Positions 38,087 to 49,895 of a stretch of DNA of 64,000 bases are shown here, piece by piece. Where the stretch lies: assembly GCA_013399115.1 (NCBI GenBank), contig VXAA01002999.1:1076296-1140295 (forward strand). Reading direction: 5' to 3'. This DNA comes from Anseranas semipalmata (taxonomy: Eukaryota; Chordata; Aves; Anseriformes; Anseranatidae). A program made the translations under genes and the position numbers. The notes under the pieces were generated by a model. That model was not told the origin of the DNA, made no database searches, and worked only from the letters and a program-made list of their open reading frames with translations. Every line of letters begins with the position of its first letter. Position 1 is the first letter of the stretch.

Positions 38087-38119
<33 letters not shown>
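38072..38119. repeat. Poly-T tract with an undetermined base
   Basis: Two T runs separated by an N at 38085 and a TCA. The true length is uncertain because the N marks a break in the assembly. Confidence 0.9.
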
Positions 38120-39736
38120 CTGTAGATGAGTACAATTACTCTTCATATCACTACATGCAGAAAAAATCAAACTAGGACTTACATATTTGAAGCAAAAAAT
38201 CTGGAATCATTTCAACTTTAATTCATTTGGTAATTAAAAGCCCTCACTATCTGTAGACACCATTCATTTCCAAAGAAAAAAACAGAGCAGGTTTAATAGG
38301 ACAGAATTAGATAACACAGTCAAAGAAACTGTGAAGTTAGCTCAAGCTGCTTTGAAAGAGAAAGTCACAGTCTCAGTGACTGATGAAGCAATAAGAAAGA
38401 CAGAAAATATTTCACTAGAAAAAATAAGAGGCTCTGCTTTACATATGCAGACACTGCCTAGCTCTTGGCTATTTTATATGAACCAAGTAAAAGTTTTGTC
38501 CACTATACATAGCTATTCCAAATGAAATATTGGAATGAAATATAGGGTATATCAAAATCAAAAAATCAAAAGATATATATATAAAAAAAAAAAAAAAGTG
38601 AAGAGTGGATAAATATCCCTAATACCTGGGGAAAGGAATTTATGAGATTTTCCTCATAAGATAAATGTGTTTTTTATATTATTTTGCAAGTTTGGATATT
38701 TGTAGAATGGAGTTTCTTCTGTAAGTGATTGATCAAGGAAATCCAGCAAGTACAAAAGCATTTTCCAGTGATACTATTTTTTTGTTTGTGAATGAGTGCC
38801 AATCAGGCAGTGACCTGAAAATCATAGTCATTTATTCCTTGACAAAATAGACTTGCATCTTTGCAAAGAGTTCACAGAGCTGTTTAGAAAACTGAAAATC
38901 AATCCCAAGCTTATGGAGTGGAGTGACTATGTATGGTGGGTAAACACGGAAAAAAAAAAAAAAAAAGTAGATCTTGCTTGCATACACCCAAATAACAGAA
39001 AAAGCTAATTTAGCTGAGTAAATTATTTACACATCTTCAGTCCTATGCAGCCTTACTAAAATGACATGACATCCAACTCTACAAATTTTAAAATGAATAG
39101 ATTTTTGAAATAATGTTACTATTCCCATTATACCTGTAATAAACTTCTCTTGCACTGAGCAATTGTATCTGGACAAATTATTAGTATAGTTTGTAAAAAC
39201 AGCCCTTAGATTTTACCATCAAGAACTGTACTTCAAAGCTGCATGGCTAAAAAATTTATGTACCGTAGCTTTATTGAAATGAAATTATAATGTTACTGTA
39301 AATCTTCAATATTTGTCATGAAAATGCACTACCATCTTATTTAACAATGGGTTACTTTTGTCCAAAATGTAATAGGTACAGAAATCTATGATGTGATCAT
39401 TTTATATCTAAGGTTTTTGTGAGAGCAAAATGTGCAAAATACTTTATCTGTAAAATCCCTTTTCTGTAAGCATTGTTACTACTTAATCTGTGAGTGTTCA
39501 GTTGCTAATCAATGATACTCAGACTTCAAGAATGTAAAGGATTACGTATTGTGTGAATAATTCTATAATAGAATTATAGAATATAATAATTTCTATTAGA
39601 AATTCTTTCACTTTCAAAGCAAGGAACAGAAACTAGAACATGCACTGTAAAATAATTTTATGAGGGAAGATATGCACGTTCAAAATTCTGAAAACTCAAA
39701 TGAGAGTAAGAAAATATATTAAAAAAAAAACTTGGA

Positions 39737-39800
39737 AGTACAGTACAGATCTATAGTACAGTATAGATCTATAAGTACAGTACAGATCTATTAGATCTAT
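39737..39800. repeat. 18-bp tandem repeat, 3.5 units
   Basis: Units of AGTACAGTACAGATCTAT at 39737, 39755 (one C-to-T change) and 39774, then a final half unit TAGATCTAT. Each unit carries the palindrome AGATCT. Confidence 0.92.
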
Positions 39801-40038
39801 ACCTAAACTGCCTAAGATGCCCAGGTGTGTCCATGTAACTAAAATAGTAATAATTAGTTAACTTTTTTGACTTGATTGGGACACCAAAATATATCATCTT
39901 CTGGGCTGTCCCAGTGTCCTTTTTGAAGACAACAGTAAAGAGGGAGTTCGTTTTTCTGATGTAACATATGAGGTTATAAAGAATGCCCAGATTTTTACAT
40001 CAATTTTTGTTCATGGGGCCACACAAGAAAATCGATTT

Positions 40039-40100
40039 AGAATAGAATATTTCAGTTGGAAGGGACCTTCAGAGATCATCTAGTCCAACTGCAGGACTTG
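40039..40100 (-). mobile_element. Short CR1 3'-end fragment
   Basis: AGAATAGAATATTTCAGTTGGAAGGGACCT followed by GATCATCTAGTCCAACTGC matches the reversed 3' end of a CR1 subfamily. Only about 60 bp is recognisable, so subfamily and extent are uncertain. Confidence 0.7.
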
Positions 40101-40104
40101 TCTC

Positions 40105-40145
40105 TAATATATTTGATAATACTAATAATATATTTGATAATACTA
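40105..40145. repeat. Exact 20-bp direct repeat beside a CR1 fragment
   Basis: TAATATATTTGATAATACTA occurs at 40105-40124 and again at 40126-40145, separated by one base. It begins just after the CR1-like fragment. Confidence 0.9.
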
Positions 40146-40657
40146 CATATTAACAAAACTTTACATCCTTTTCCATGTTGCAGTTTATAAATTAAGCAAT
40201 ATAACATAAAAATGTAGTTCAAATTTTTGTGACATGATAGGAACAGTATGTTAGTCTTTTATTTTGCCTTGCTTGGTTTGAAATCATTTCACTTTGAATG
40301 ATCAAATCTATTTCAACTCTTTTTTTCAGGCAAAAGATGAAAACTTAAAAAAAAAAAGATTAAAACTTAGAGGGATAATGAAATATTTTTCACATTACAT
40401 AGATGCATAGATAGAATTAACTTATATGCATCAAGACAGATAACTTCAGTGAGTCTTTTGTTATAACATAAGGGAGAGAACAGTGACATATCTGTGCCAT
40501 TTCTTTGATTTTCAAGAAGCTACAGACCTCCACAGTCTGTTGAAGAAACTTAATTTGTGAGACGAGTGAAAGATGAAGTTTTCCCAGATTCTACCTTGGA
40601 AGAAAGTTCTGTTCTTGTGCATAGAGGAAACATCCTTCTGAAGGAGGACTGGCTTTT

Positions 40658-40725
40658 TCTTACTTTTAAGTGCAGGGCTGACTCACATCATCTCTTACTT
40701 TTAAATGCAGAGCTGACTCACATCA
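40658..40725. repeat. 33-bp direct duplication, offset 35 bp
   Basis: The unit beginning TCTTACTTTTAAGTGCAGGG at 40658-40690 recurs at 40693-40725 with two G-to-A differences. Confidence 0.93.
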
Positions 40726-42383
40726 TTACATAAAAATATTAGTTAGGGGAAGTTGAGAATGTAAAATAAAGGCATGCATGCACAAAAAGAAATGCACTGA
40801 CAATATGTAAGGAGTTTTAACACTTCATGAAGTCCAAGTTAAAAATCTGTCTCAAGAGTAGATTCCAATTTCAGAACAAATTATTTTGCCAAGGGCATAA
40901 TATTTTCCATCTACAGATTCTCTAACAAAGTGGTGTGTCTTTCCAATGCTGTGTTGTAGTTTTTGTTTGTTTGTTTGTTTTTTAATATTCTTTTGCAAAC
41001 TATGCCATTGTGTGGACTGAAGAACTTACCCAAGTTCATACAGCAGGTTAGAAGCAGAACCAAGAACAGAATCTGTTTTCTCAACTCTCAGACTAGTTCA
41101 CAACCCTCTGGGCCACCCTTCTATGCCAGCAGCATGGACGGAAAAAGGACTGGTAGCACTATCATGTTGCTAACATTTTTACCTCGTGTCACTGTCATCC
41201 AGCAATAGAGATTCCGCTCAGAAACCTGTCAACCAGCAGGGAACAATTCTGTATGTAGTATGTGTGATTGTTTCTCCCTATTCAGCAGTTATCAAGCCTG
41301 CCATTTCAAGTAGAAACAGAATGGCAATTTCATAAAGCTGTAAGTTTCCTTTTACCTTTTCTCCATTTCACTTCAATGGACTGAAAAAATATTCATAAGC
41401 CAAGATCCACGTGCTCCAAATCTGGGGCCCAGAGTAGTAGCTCTGTCTCCTGTGCATGTTGACTGTAGGTCAGTTCCAGACAGTGAATGACTGTGATGTA
41501 TTTCTCTTCTTCAGAGGTAAACAAAGTAAAGTTCAATTGGACTTTAAATATGAAGTCAGGAGTCTTGCCTCAGTGGCCGAAATTTGAAAATAATTCACTG
41601 TTATACCAGTCAGAAGTTCCAGAAAGAAAAATATGGATTAATGCATTCCATTGATAGACTAAGATCATCAGATAAGAAGCCTAAGCTCCTCTCATGCTTC
41701 TAGACTGTATTTGTATTTCTGAATAATTTGTGCAGGTATCATTTTAAGCAATCTTTTGCTACCTGTAGATAGTGTTTAAATTACTTTATTTCACTCTTCC
41801 ATTTCAAGTTCAGAAGTAATCTCATTTTTCATTAAAAATAGATTGAACTTACTAGGATATAAAAGCAGAAGAGGAAACTGTCACACATAAGAACCATATG
41901 TAATTAGCAGGCTAAGAATTTTGAATTAAGTGCTTGATGAATTGCTGCACATACTATGCATCATGTGCATGTTATTTACTAAAGCAGATTGAATCAGTCC
42001 CAGAAGCTATTTACATTTAAATGCAGCTTAATGTTTCGGTTTACCACAGCAATGAGTAAAGAGGCTTGTCTAAAACAAGAATTGACCTAAGACAAGAGTG
42101 TTTCTTAAAGTTTTAAAAGATTTTATTAGTTTATTCTTATCTTCATGGTAATTTTTGTGGATTTGTCCTATAAAGAGTTGGGAATGGACAATATAAATAC
42201 AATGACAAACGGGAAAAATGACAGAAAATCTCAGATCATGCAAATAAGTGCAACTTACTAAAATCAAAGGGAGTCACAAGTGGTTGCCTTGCCTGTGAAC
42301 CTGGCTTATTGTTTTTATAATGGATCCTAAAGAAGCACTATTTATAGTTTATCAAGACAACTCAGCCTTACTAGTTGCTTACT

Positions 42384-42420
42384 GAAAACAAAACAAAACA
42401 AAGCAAAGCAAAGCAAAACA
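42384..42420. repeat. (AAAAC)n/(AAAGC)n repeat
   Basis: AAAAC units change into AAAGC units and back, followed by a short (AT)n. Confidence 0.88.
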
Positions 42421-44320
42421 ATATACATATATATATGTTTCTGCTATTACTTACCACCTTATCCAATAGGTCAATAGAACCTTAGAAAAAAAAAGAGAGG
42501 AAACAAATAAGATGAACACCAATCTGTTGACCCAAGCCAGAGGCACAAACTGTTAGCTTCATTTGCATCTGGATAATCCAGTTTGCTAGCAGTCTCATTG
42601 AAATATTTTTCTCTTCAGAGGAAAAAATCAAAAGCTTGTTATGATTATTAACTTGCACAGATTTCCCATTCTCAGGAGCTAGCTCTGGTTTTGGATATTA
42701 AATCCATAGCCTATACAAAGGTTTCTTTCTATAAATATCAAACTCTTTACTGGTGATGCATGGAACATACCTAGCAACATAAGATATTAAGGTCATCCAT
42801 CAGCAGACTTATAGTAATCAAAAAGGTTTCATAACTTTCTTTCTGTTGGTTGGTTTTCCTAAAGGCCAAATAGAACTTATGAGGATATTCATATCTCAGA
42901 GGAAATGTGGGTCATTAAACATGTCTCTGTACATTACGATTCATGTGAGAAAATGTTGATATTTGCACTGGCAGGAATAGCACTGGTTAAAGTGCTTTGC
43001 TTTCATTCCTAATATTTCTTTGACCAAGAAAGGCTGGATTTTAAAAACAAATAATTTTATCACAAACTCCTTGTGCTACTAGAGTTCTTTGTTTCAGCAA
43101 CAAGCATGTTGATCTACTGTTGATTAACTGCATAACAGGGAAGAGAAGTATTACATTATTAGCATGCCTCTCTGACTGATAAGCAAATATATATATTATT
43201 TTGATGTCTGCTAAAAGGACTGAGAGGGAGAAGGCATATGTAGGTGTATAGTCATGTACTCCTAAAATGAATGCTTTCTCATGAAATAAAATGGGGGAAT
43301 GCAAACAACTGCAAAGCTTTAAATTTAATCTCACTAAAAAAATGTATTCATTCTCTCCTTGCATTTCACTGTTCTCTTCCTATAGTTCAGAACTGAAAAG
43401 TCAACACTTTTTTCACTATGTCACAGTCTTTTCTACATAATAATTTATCAAGCCAGTAACTAAAGACATACTAGATCAAAGTATTTGAAGATAATAGCAA
43501 TTATCTTGTTCCTGTGGTTGCTGATGTTTGACCAAGCTAATTATGCCTTGCTTCTTTCCAGATTTATACAGTAATTGCCAGTGTGTGCTTTTAGAAGGAT
43601 GGCTGCCAGAAGGACAGATGAAATGGCATAGAGAATGCTAATGGGACTTGTAAACAGCAGCTTTTAAATGCTTGTGACCCATCATACAAGAGTATGCTAC
43701 TGCTGCATTTTAGATAAGAGGTGTGGGGGAGGCAGAGAGCACTTGACTTAAAACTGATGACACCACTTCCATTCACAGAATAACTAAATCTATATGGCAT
43801 AGCTAATATTATTTATGATTTACAGCAAGCAGTAGGTGTTGCCCTAAATCTCATTCTAATACTACATGGCAATGAATATGTTTATATATTGCCAGATCAA
43901 TAAATTAAAAAAGTGGACTCAGATTCAATTGAACATGTTTGGTGATGCCCAGTGGGCACTTGTTTTTATAAAACAACCAACTAATACGGTTTTGTATACA
44001 AAAGTGCAAAAAGTTTTAAGCTTGCACAACTGAGTCATGCAGAAAGTGGCATAGAACCATAATTGTTAGAAGTTTAGGAGAAAAGATTAATTAACAGCTT
44101 ATTTCTCCACAGCTGTAGAATAAATACAATTCCAAATTTCTTATTAGACCAGCTACAACAGATTGCAGGGTGTTGAATTTTTAATATCAGCTTATCGACA
44201 TTCGTGTAGAAAAGTGTTTGGAGCCAAATCTTAATCGAGGAATACGTGTAAAAAAATACAAATGTCAATTTAAACATCTCGTAAATTCAAAGATATTACC
44301 CTCTGCTTAGACATCCCAGG

Positions 44321-44359
44321 GAAAAAAAAAAAAAGAAAGAAAGAAAGAAAGAAAGAAAG
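44321..44359. repeat. Poly-A followed by (GAAA)n
   Basis: A 13-base A run leads into about six GAAA units. Confidence 0.9.
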
Positions 44360-46504
44360 TTAAAAATTAAACTTGAGGAGCATATTATTTATAGTGCATT
44401 GCTTGTTTTGTCCTTTAAACACACAGAGATGCAGTTGAACAATGCAACAATCTAACTCTGATAACCTAGATCTTCTTCTTCCCAGCAGTGTTGAGTAGAT
44501 GACTGGTGTGACATGGTGGAAAAGGTCATTTTTAGACCTGAGTGTTTTAATATCCTCATCAGTACAAGTCTCATAGTGATTAAGCTGCTGCTATTTCCTA
44601 AGCAAAGCAAACTCTTATAAAAAGATCCAGAATATATTCAGATGCCTTACAGGGGAATAAAACAGACTTTAGCTTTCTATTTCTGAAATTATGCTCCTGA
44701 AAACTCTAGTTCAGTTGCCAAGTATTCATTCCCTGAGATGTGTAAATTTTGGAGGCACCTGAACATTCTCAGTGACCTTAAAGATCTTTTTTTCTGTAGG
44801 TCCTCAGAAAAACAGTGTTTTACACAGAACAGTGCTTGGTATCTTTATGCTTGAGATCAACGAAGTGCTAGAAACTAGGAAGCCTTCACCTCTTTTCTGT
44901 GAGATAAATGTGGGAGGTATATGCTGAAAATACGAACTGAAACAAAATATGGCTCTAACCATGACTGAGTTTTAAAATTGTGAAGTCGGTCCATCTTAAC
45001 ACAGTAATTTCCACTGGGAAAATCCTCCCCACTCCAATGTTATGGAGAACCTGGATCTACAGAAAGGAAGTGAGAACGGGAGTGATCATGACATCAAAGG
45101 CTAACGATTGAAAAGGTAGGAGGCAAGGGAATCATGACTGTCAAACTCTATTCAAAGAGCTGTTAATGTGCTCCATGTAATGACCACATCTGAGAATGGT
45201 GCTCAGATTTCCTGGTGTAGAAGACATCATTTTTGTCATGCTTGGACCACCCTGTTTCAGATAGCATTGAGCCAAAGACAAAAGGAAATGAAGGATGTAC
45301 TCGGAAGACCCAGGAGATGACTAGCAAAAGTCCAGTGGAAGCTCTTAAGTTCAATATACAGTGAAATTCTTGTGATTAATTGGTTGCTTATATGTTCATT
45401 TCTGTTATTAAAATTGCAGTATTTTGTCCATCAGCGTATCAGATAAGAGCTTTTGCTTTACCTGTCTCTTTATGTGATGATTTTTGCAGTACTTCTGACT
45501 CTGCAGCATACACCTAAGATTAAAATCCACTGTTACAAACATCTAGTTTGTATTGATTGCACTTTGTAGAAAGGATGTGAAATTTTATGTTACTAAAACA
45601 TTTAGTTAAGCATCATCGCTCAGCCTCTTTGCACTATCTTACGAGTAATATCAATGGCTTTCTTCTGACACATTACTGTTTTTATCCTGTTTTCTTGGAT
45701 ATCATTAGCATGTTTAAATATTAAAGCTACTAATGAAATCTTAAGATTATGGATTTCACTAAGCCACTCTACGTACTGATCAATGAAGAGCTAGGCAGAG
45801 ATGAAGCTGATTTGCTTTAATACCACTGAAAATAGTCTGCCTATAAAGGATGTAGGAGCTACAATTTAACAGTTTAAATACTCCCCCCTACTGAGTTACT
45901 GTATTTTATTTGTTTTGTACAGAAGATGCAGGGCAGTAGTGTCTGGCAAACAATATATTGTATATTGTGATATTTTAATACCTTCAGGGTACTCATCTAC
46001 CATAAATTCCAATTCTGTTCTAATTGGCTATGGGAATAACCTAAATGTGGGAATAATTTTCCATTCTCAATACACTGAGCTCAGTGAAACAGCAATGGTA
46101 AGGGTAATGGGGTGTGACTGCCCACATTGCTGTTTTCAGAGTGTTCTTTCAATACAACCCTTTCTAGCTAGACCATGCAAGTCTAATCATTGTGAACAGG
46201 TCCTTCCAGAGTTGCCCAATCTACTTAGTGTATTGGGAGTCTGAAGAGCATGGCAAAACACTATTCTTTTTAACACGGAGGTAAAATAAATAATTTCCCA
46301 AATGAGAGTAGTTTGTTAGCTTTCTAATTCTTGGAGTGAAAATTACGTGAGAGAATTTATTTAATCACATGCATTTGATTTAATGCAAGAGTTTGAATAC
46401 GCTATTGAGCATCTCTCTGTAATATTGATGTTGATTTTCAATAGTGCTTGGAACACTGGCAATGATCAAAAAAACTGAAGTAACACAAACATTGTACCCA
46501 CATT

Positions 46505-47205
46505 TTGAAAGGGTGAGACAGACTAGAGAAATGGTCCAACAAGAATCTCATGCAGTTCAAGAAAGGGAAGTACAAAGTTCTACACCTGGGAAGGAACATA
46601 TATACACCAATATGTGCTCGGGGTTGCCCAGCTGGAAAGCACCTTTGCAGAAAAGGACCTGGGAGTCCTGGTGGACAAGCTGAATGTAAGCCAGCAATGT
46701 GTCCTTGCTGCAAAGAGTGCTAATGGTATCCTGGCTACATTAGGAGGAATGTTGCAAGCAGGTCAAGAAGGGTGACCCTTCCCACCTACTCAGCACTCGT
46801 GAGGCCACATCTGGAGAGCTGGGTGCAGTTCTGGGTTCCCCAGTACACAAGAGACATGGACATACTGGAGAGAGTCCAACAAAGGGCCATGGAGATGATC
46901 AAGGGCCTGGAGCATCTCTCCCATGAGGAAAGGCTGAGAGAGCTGGGACCATTCAACCTAGAGCAGAGAAGGCTCAGGGGGGGATCTCATCAATGTCTAC
47001 AAATACCTAAAGGGAGGGTGCAAAGAGGATAGAGCCAGGCTGTTTTCCATGGTGACCAGGACAAGAGGCAATGGGCACAAACTGCAACACAAGATGTTCT
47101 GTCTAAACATCAGGAAACACTTATTTACTGTGAGGGTGACCAGGCACTGGCACATTTTGCCCAGAAATGTGGAGTCTCCCTCCTTCAAGATAGTCAAAAG
47201 CTGTC
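46505..47205 (+). mobile_element. CR1 LINE fragment, ORF2 C-terminal part
   Basis: Plus-strand, 5'-truncated CR1. It starts in the ORF2 region just after the RT active site (AGACAGACTAGAGAAATGGT) and continues through LRKGPGSPGG-like shifted frames. From 46772 to 47032 one frame is readable, with [19 protein letters not shown] and [17 protein letters not shown], then [18 protein letters not shown]. It ends near 47205 within the last ORF2 segment, so the 3'-UTR and octamer tail are missing. Frame breaks show it is inactive. This differs in sequence from the CR1 at 47909, and the two overlap in content, so they are separate insertions. Confidence 0.93.
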
Positions 47206-47908
47206 CGGATTTTTGTAGTTCTGTCAGCTCAACATTCATGATAAGCAAAAAAATAAAAATAAATAAAGAATAACTGGTACAAGTCTCAGTCAAGAAGAAC
47301 TGAAGGAATGAGATATATAAATGAAACACATTGTGGCCGTTCCTGTGTGTTTTAGTTCATTTTGTATTACAATGTCCAGTTCTTTAAAATGAGTGTGACC
47401 AGCTCATGTGAATTCTTATGGAGGGAGATAAGAGATGGCTTTTTCTCCTCAAATCATCTGACCATTCTATGGGGAAGAAGACTTAAGTATGTGATGGAGA
47501 AAGCAGAAGAGTTGTTGAAGTTGATTTTTAGCTCAGTGTTGTATACCTCTTTTAGCAGAGATCTGAAAAAAGTTGCTAATATATTTTGTAGATGGCACAA
47601 AAACTAGGAGAACAATAAATAATGAAGAGAACAGATCAGCAGGAGAAAACAAGGTGAGTTTTAATATGGCCAAATATAAAGTCATGCATATTTTTTTTTT
47701 TTTTTAAAAAGAAGTTTGGCTGTGCATATCTGGCAAAAACAATGGCTCTGACAAAGCCTTGTGGGTTGTGGTAAGCTATCATAAATTTCATTTTGACCTA
47801 GACAAATTCTGTATGAAGCTGTTATATAAAACTGCTCATTAAGATTGAAAAAAAAAAATAAAGAACAAGACATATGAGGAAACAAGATATTTGAGAAAAC
47901 AAGATATA
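47206..47908. other. Spacer between two plus-strand CR1 fragments
   Basis: AT-rich sequence with no gene recognised, a T run (47689-47707) and a 17-bp tandem repeat (47864-47914) that abuts the next CR1. Confidence 0.6.
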
Positions 47909-47914
47909 TGAGGA
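47864..47914. repeat. 17-bp tandem repeat, 3 units, at a CR1 5' junction
   Basis: Units starting AACAAGAYAT at 47864, 47881 and 47898. The last unit runs into the first recognisable CR1 bases. Confidence 0.85.
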
Positions 47915-48325
47915 GCAGCTGAGGGAACTGAGGTTGTTTAGTCTTGAGAAAAGGAGGCTGAGGGGAGACCTCATCTCTCTCTATAACTACGTGAAAGGAG
48001 GCTGTAGCGAAGAGGGTGTTGGTCTCTTTTCTCAGGTGACAAGTGATAGGACTCAAGGAAACAGCCTCAAGCTGCATCAGGGGAGGTTTAGATTGGATGT
48101 CAGGAAGAATTTCTCCATGGAAAGAGTGGTCAAGCATTGGAACAGGCTGCCCAGGGAAGTGGTAGAGTCGCCATCCCTGGATGTATTGAACAGATACATG
48201 GATGTGGTGTTTAGGAACATGGTTTAGTGGTGGACTTGGTAGTGTTATGTGATGGTTGGACTTGATGATCTTATGGGTCTTTTTCAACCTAAAAGATTCT
48301 AAGATTCTACAATTCTATGAAGATA
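47909..48325 (+). mobile_element. CR1 LINE 3' end with tail
   Basis: A short plus-strand CR1 of about 420 bp. One frame at 47934-48227 encodes the last part of ORF2, with [40 protein letters not shown] and [12 protein letters not shown]. The 3' end has GTTGGACTTGATGATCTTAT and finishes with ATTCTAAGATTCTACAATTC, the octamer-type CR1 tail. The coding frame is intact across the fragment, so it is relatively young, but it is much too short to move by itself. Confidence 0.95.
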
Positions 48326-49436
48326 AGGATAGAGTAGCTGAATTAGATTGAACAAAAATCCTATTGATGACATTCATAAAGGGTGACAAGAGCACCAATG
48401 GTAAAATAAAAACCTAGAGTAAAATAGCAACTGATGAAAAGTAGTTGAATGAGTGAAAAGCTTAATGACAGAATTACACTATCTGGAGTATTAAAAAGGG
48501 AGACTTCATAGTGGGTTTGTGTTGCCTAGAAAAAGCATGGATTGACATCAGTTCCAGCCAAAATTGCCTAAATTGACAGAAACAAGTCTTGTTTCACAGT
48601 GGCTAAGCCAACTACCTGAACTCTACACTACGCCGGTCAGAGTGAGAAAAAAGACAACGACCCAGAAGACAGCATATATTACAATGCCTTCACCTAACTC
48701 CACATAAGAACATAGTCTTGTCTCCTGCTGTCACTCCATTCCTGCATGTTCTTCTCCTTCACCTCCTTATTTGTCTTGGTTTTCTTAGTCTTATGCTTTT
48801 TGAATTCTGTTATGAAAAACCTAGCTCAGACGGTCAGAAACTTCATTTCTTACAGTATTGCTTTGTGCAGGCATACAGATAAAGAGAAGATCTTAGGAAG
48901 CACATTTATACAAATCTGTAAGGCCCCACAAGGCCTTTACTTCCAGCACAAAAGTTGTAGGTGAAAGTTGGACTAATTTGCATATTTAATTTAAGGTTCA
49001 CTGTTTTCTCCTTTTATGCACATGTTTATTTTATTGTAAAAAAGGCAGGTTCAGAGTTTAACAACAATCATGACAACAGTATCCAGCTTATTTTTAAGTG
49101 ACTAAGTGACTTTCTCATTATTCAGAAAGACTATTTATAGTGACACTTAATAATATTTAAAAGGCAGCCAAACCTTTGGCTTCCTTGAAAAAGAATAAGG
49201 AATAGTCTTAAAATGAAATCCTTAGTTAATATTTTGCATTTTGATATTATAAATATTCCTTTATTTGCATCTTTATTGAAGAGGATTCTAAAAAAACCCA
49301 ACACCTTAACTGTTGGCAAAGAATTAAGCAAATTAAGTTCTGTGCATTTGAAATACGAAACCTTATTTAACTATTTAAAATTGTACTTAAGTAGGTTAAA
49401 TTGCTATTGTTGACATTCTAGGCCAATTTATTTCAC
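48326..49436. other. Spacer between inverted CR1 copies
   Basis: About 1.1 kb of unique sequence between two CR1 3' ends that face each other. No gene or other repeat recognised. Confidence 0.6.
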
Positions 49437-49895
49437 AGAATCACAGAATCACAGAATAACAGAATCCTTTAGGTTGGAATAGACTTTCAAGATCACCTAG
49501 TCCAACCTATGACCTAACACTAACAAGCCCTCCACTAGACTATGTCACTAAACTCTACATCTAAACGTCTTTTAAATACATCCAGGGATGGTGACTCAAC
49601 CACTTCCCTGGGCAGCCTGTTCCAATGTCTAACAACCCTTTCATTAAAGAAATTTTTCCTAATATCCAACATAAACCTCCCCTGGCGCAACTTTAGCCCA
49701 TTCCCCCTCATCCTATCACCTGACACATGGGAGAATAGACCAATCCCCACCTCACTACAGCCTCCTTTAAGGTAACTGTAGAGCGCAATAAGGTCACCCC
49801 TGAGCCTCCTCTTCTCCAAGCTAAACAACCCCAGCTCCCTCAGCCACTCCTCATAGGACTTGTTCTCCAGACCCCTCACCATCTTCGTTGCCCTT
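49437..49895 (-). mobile_element. CR1 LINE 3' end, inverted relative to its neighbour
   Basis: Minus-strand CR1 of about 460 bp. The reversed tail (repeated CACAGAAT) is at 49437-49465, followed by AGATCACCTAGTCCAACC. The ORF2 C-terminus is readable from 49933 to 49535: [40 protein letters not shown] and [20 protein letters not shown]. It resembles the copy at 47909-48325 closely in protein sequence and is probably from the same or a sister subfamily. Similarity ends near 49895, where a small duplication (AAAGAGACCTT and GAAGAGACCTTCATCA) marks the 5' junction. Confidence 0.95.

Larger units (their letters stand above)
37856..40038. other. Unique AT-rich DNA with long T and A runs
   Basis: No gene recognised. 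It contains a long poly-T with one N (38072-38119), A runs (38583-38597, 38949-38967), a 9-bp-stem inverted repeat (39560-39582) and an 18-bp tandem repeat (39737-39800). Confidence 0.6.
40146..46504. other. Unique AT-rich DNA, no gene recognised
   Basis: No recognisable coding frame. Holds a 33-bp tandem duplication (40658-40725), a TTTG repeat (40960-40982), an AAAAC/AAAGC-rich repeat (42384-42420) and an A plus GAAA repeat (44321-44359). Frames at 43041-43364 (minus) and 45915-46244 (plus) were read and match no family I know. Confidence 0.6.

Noticed and set aside
45915..46244. 109-codon plus-strand frame
   Set aside because: No family resemblance and no supporting context; probably chance.
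46505..48325. One long CR1 split by an insertion
   Set aside because: The two fragments both contain the same part of ORF2 and differ in sequence, so they are two separate insertions.
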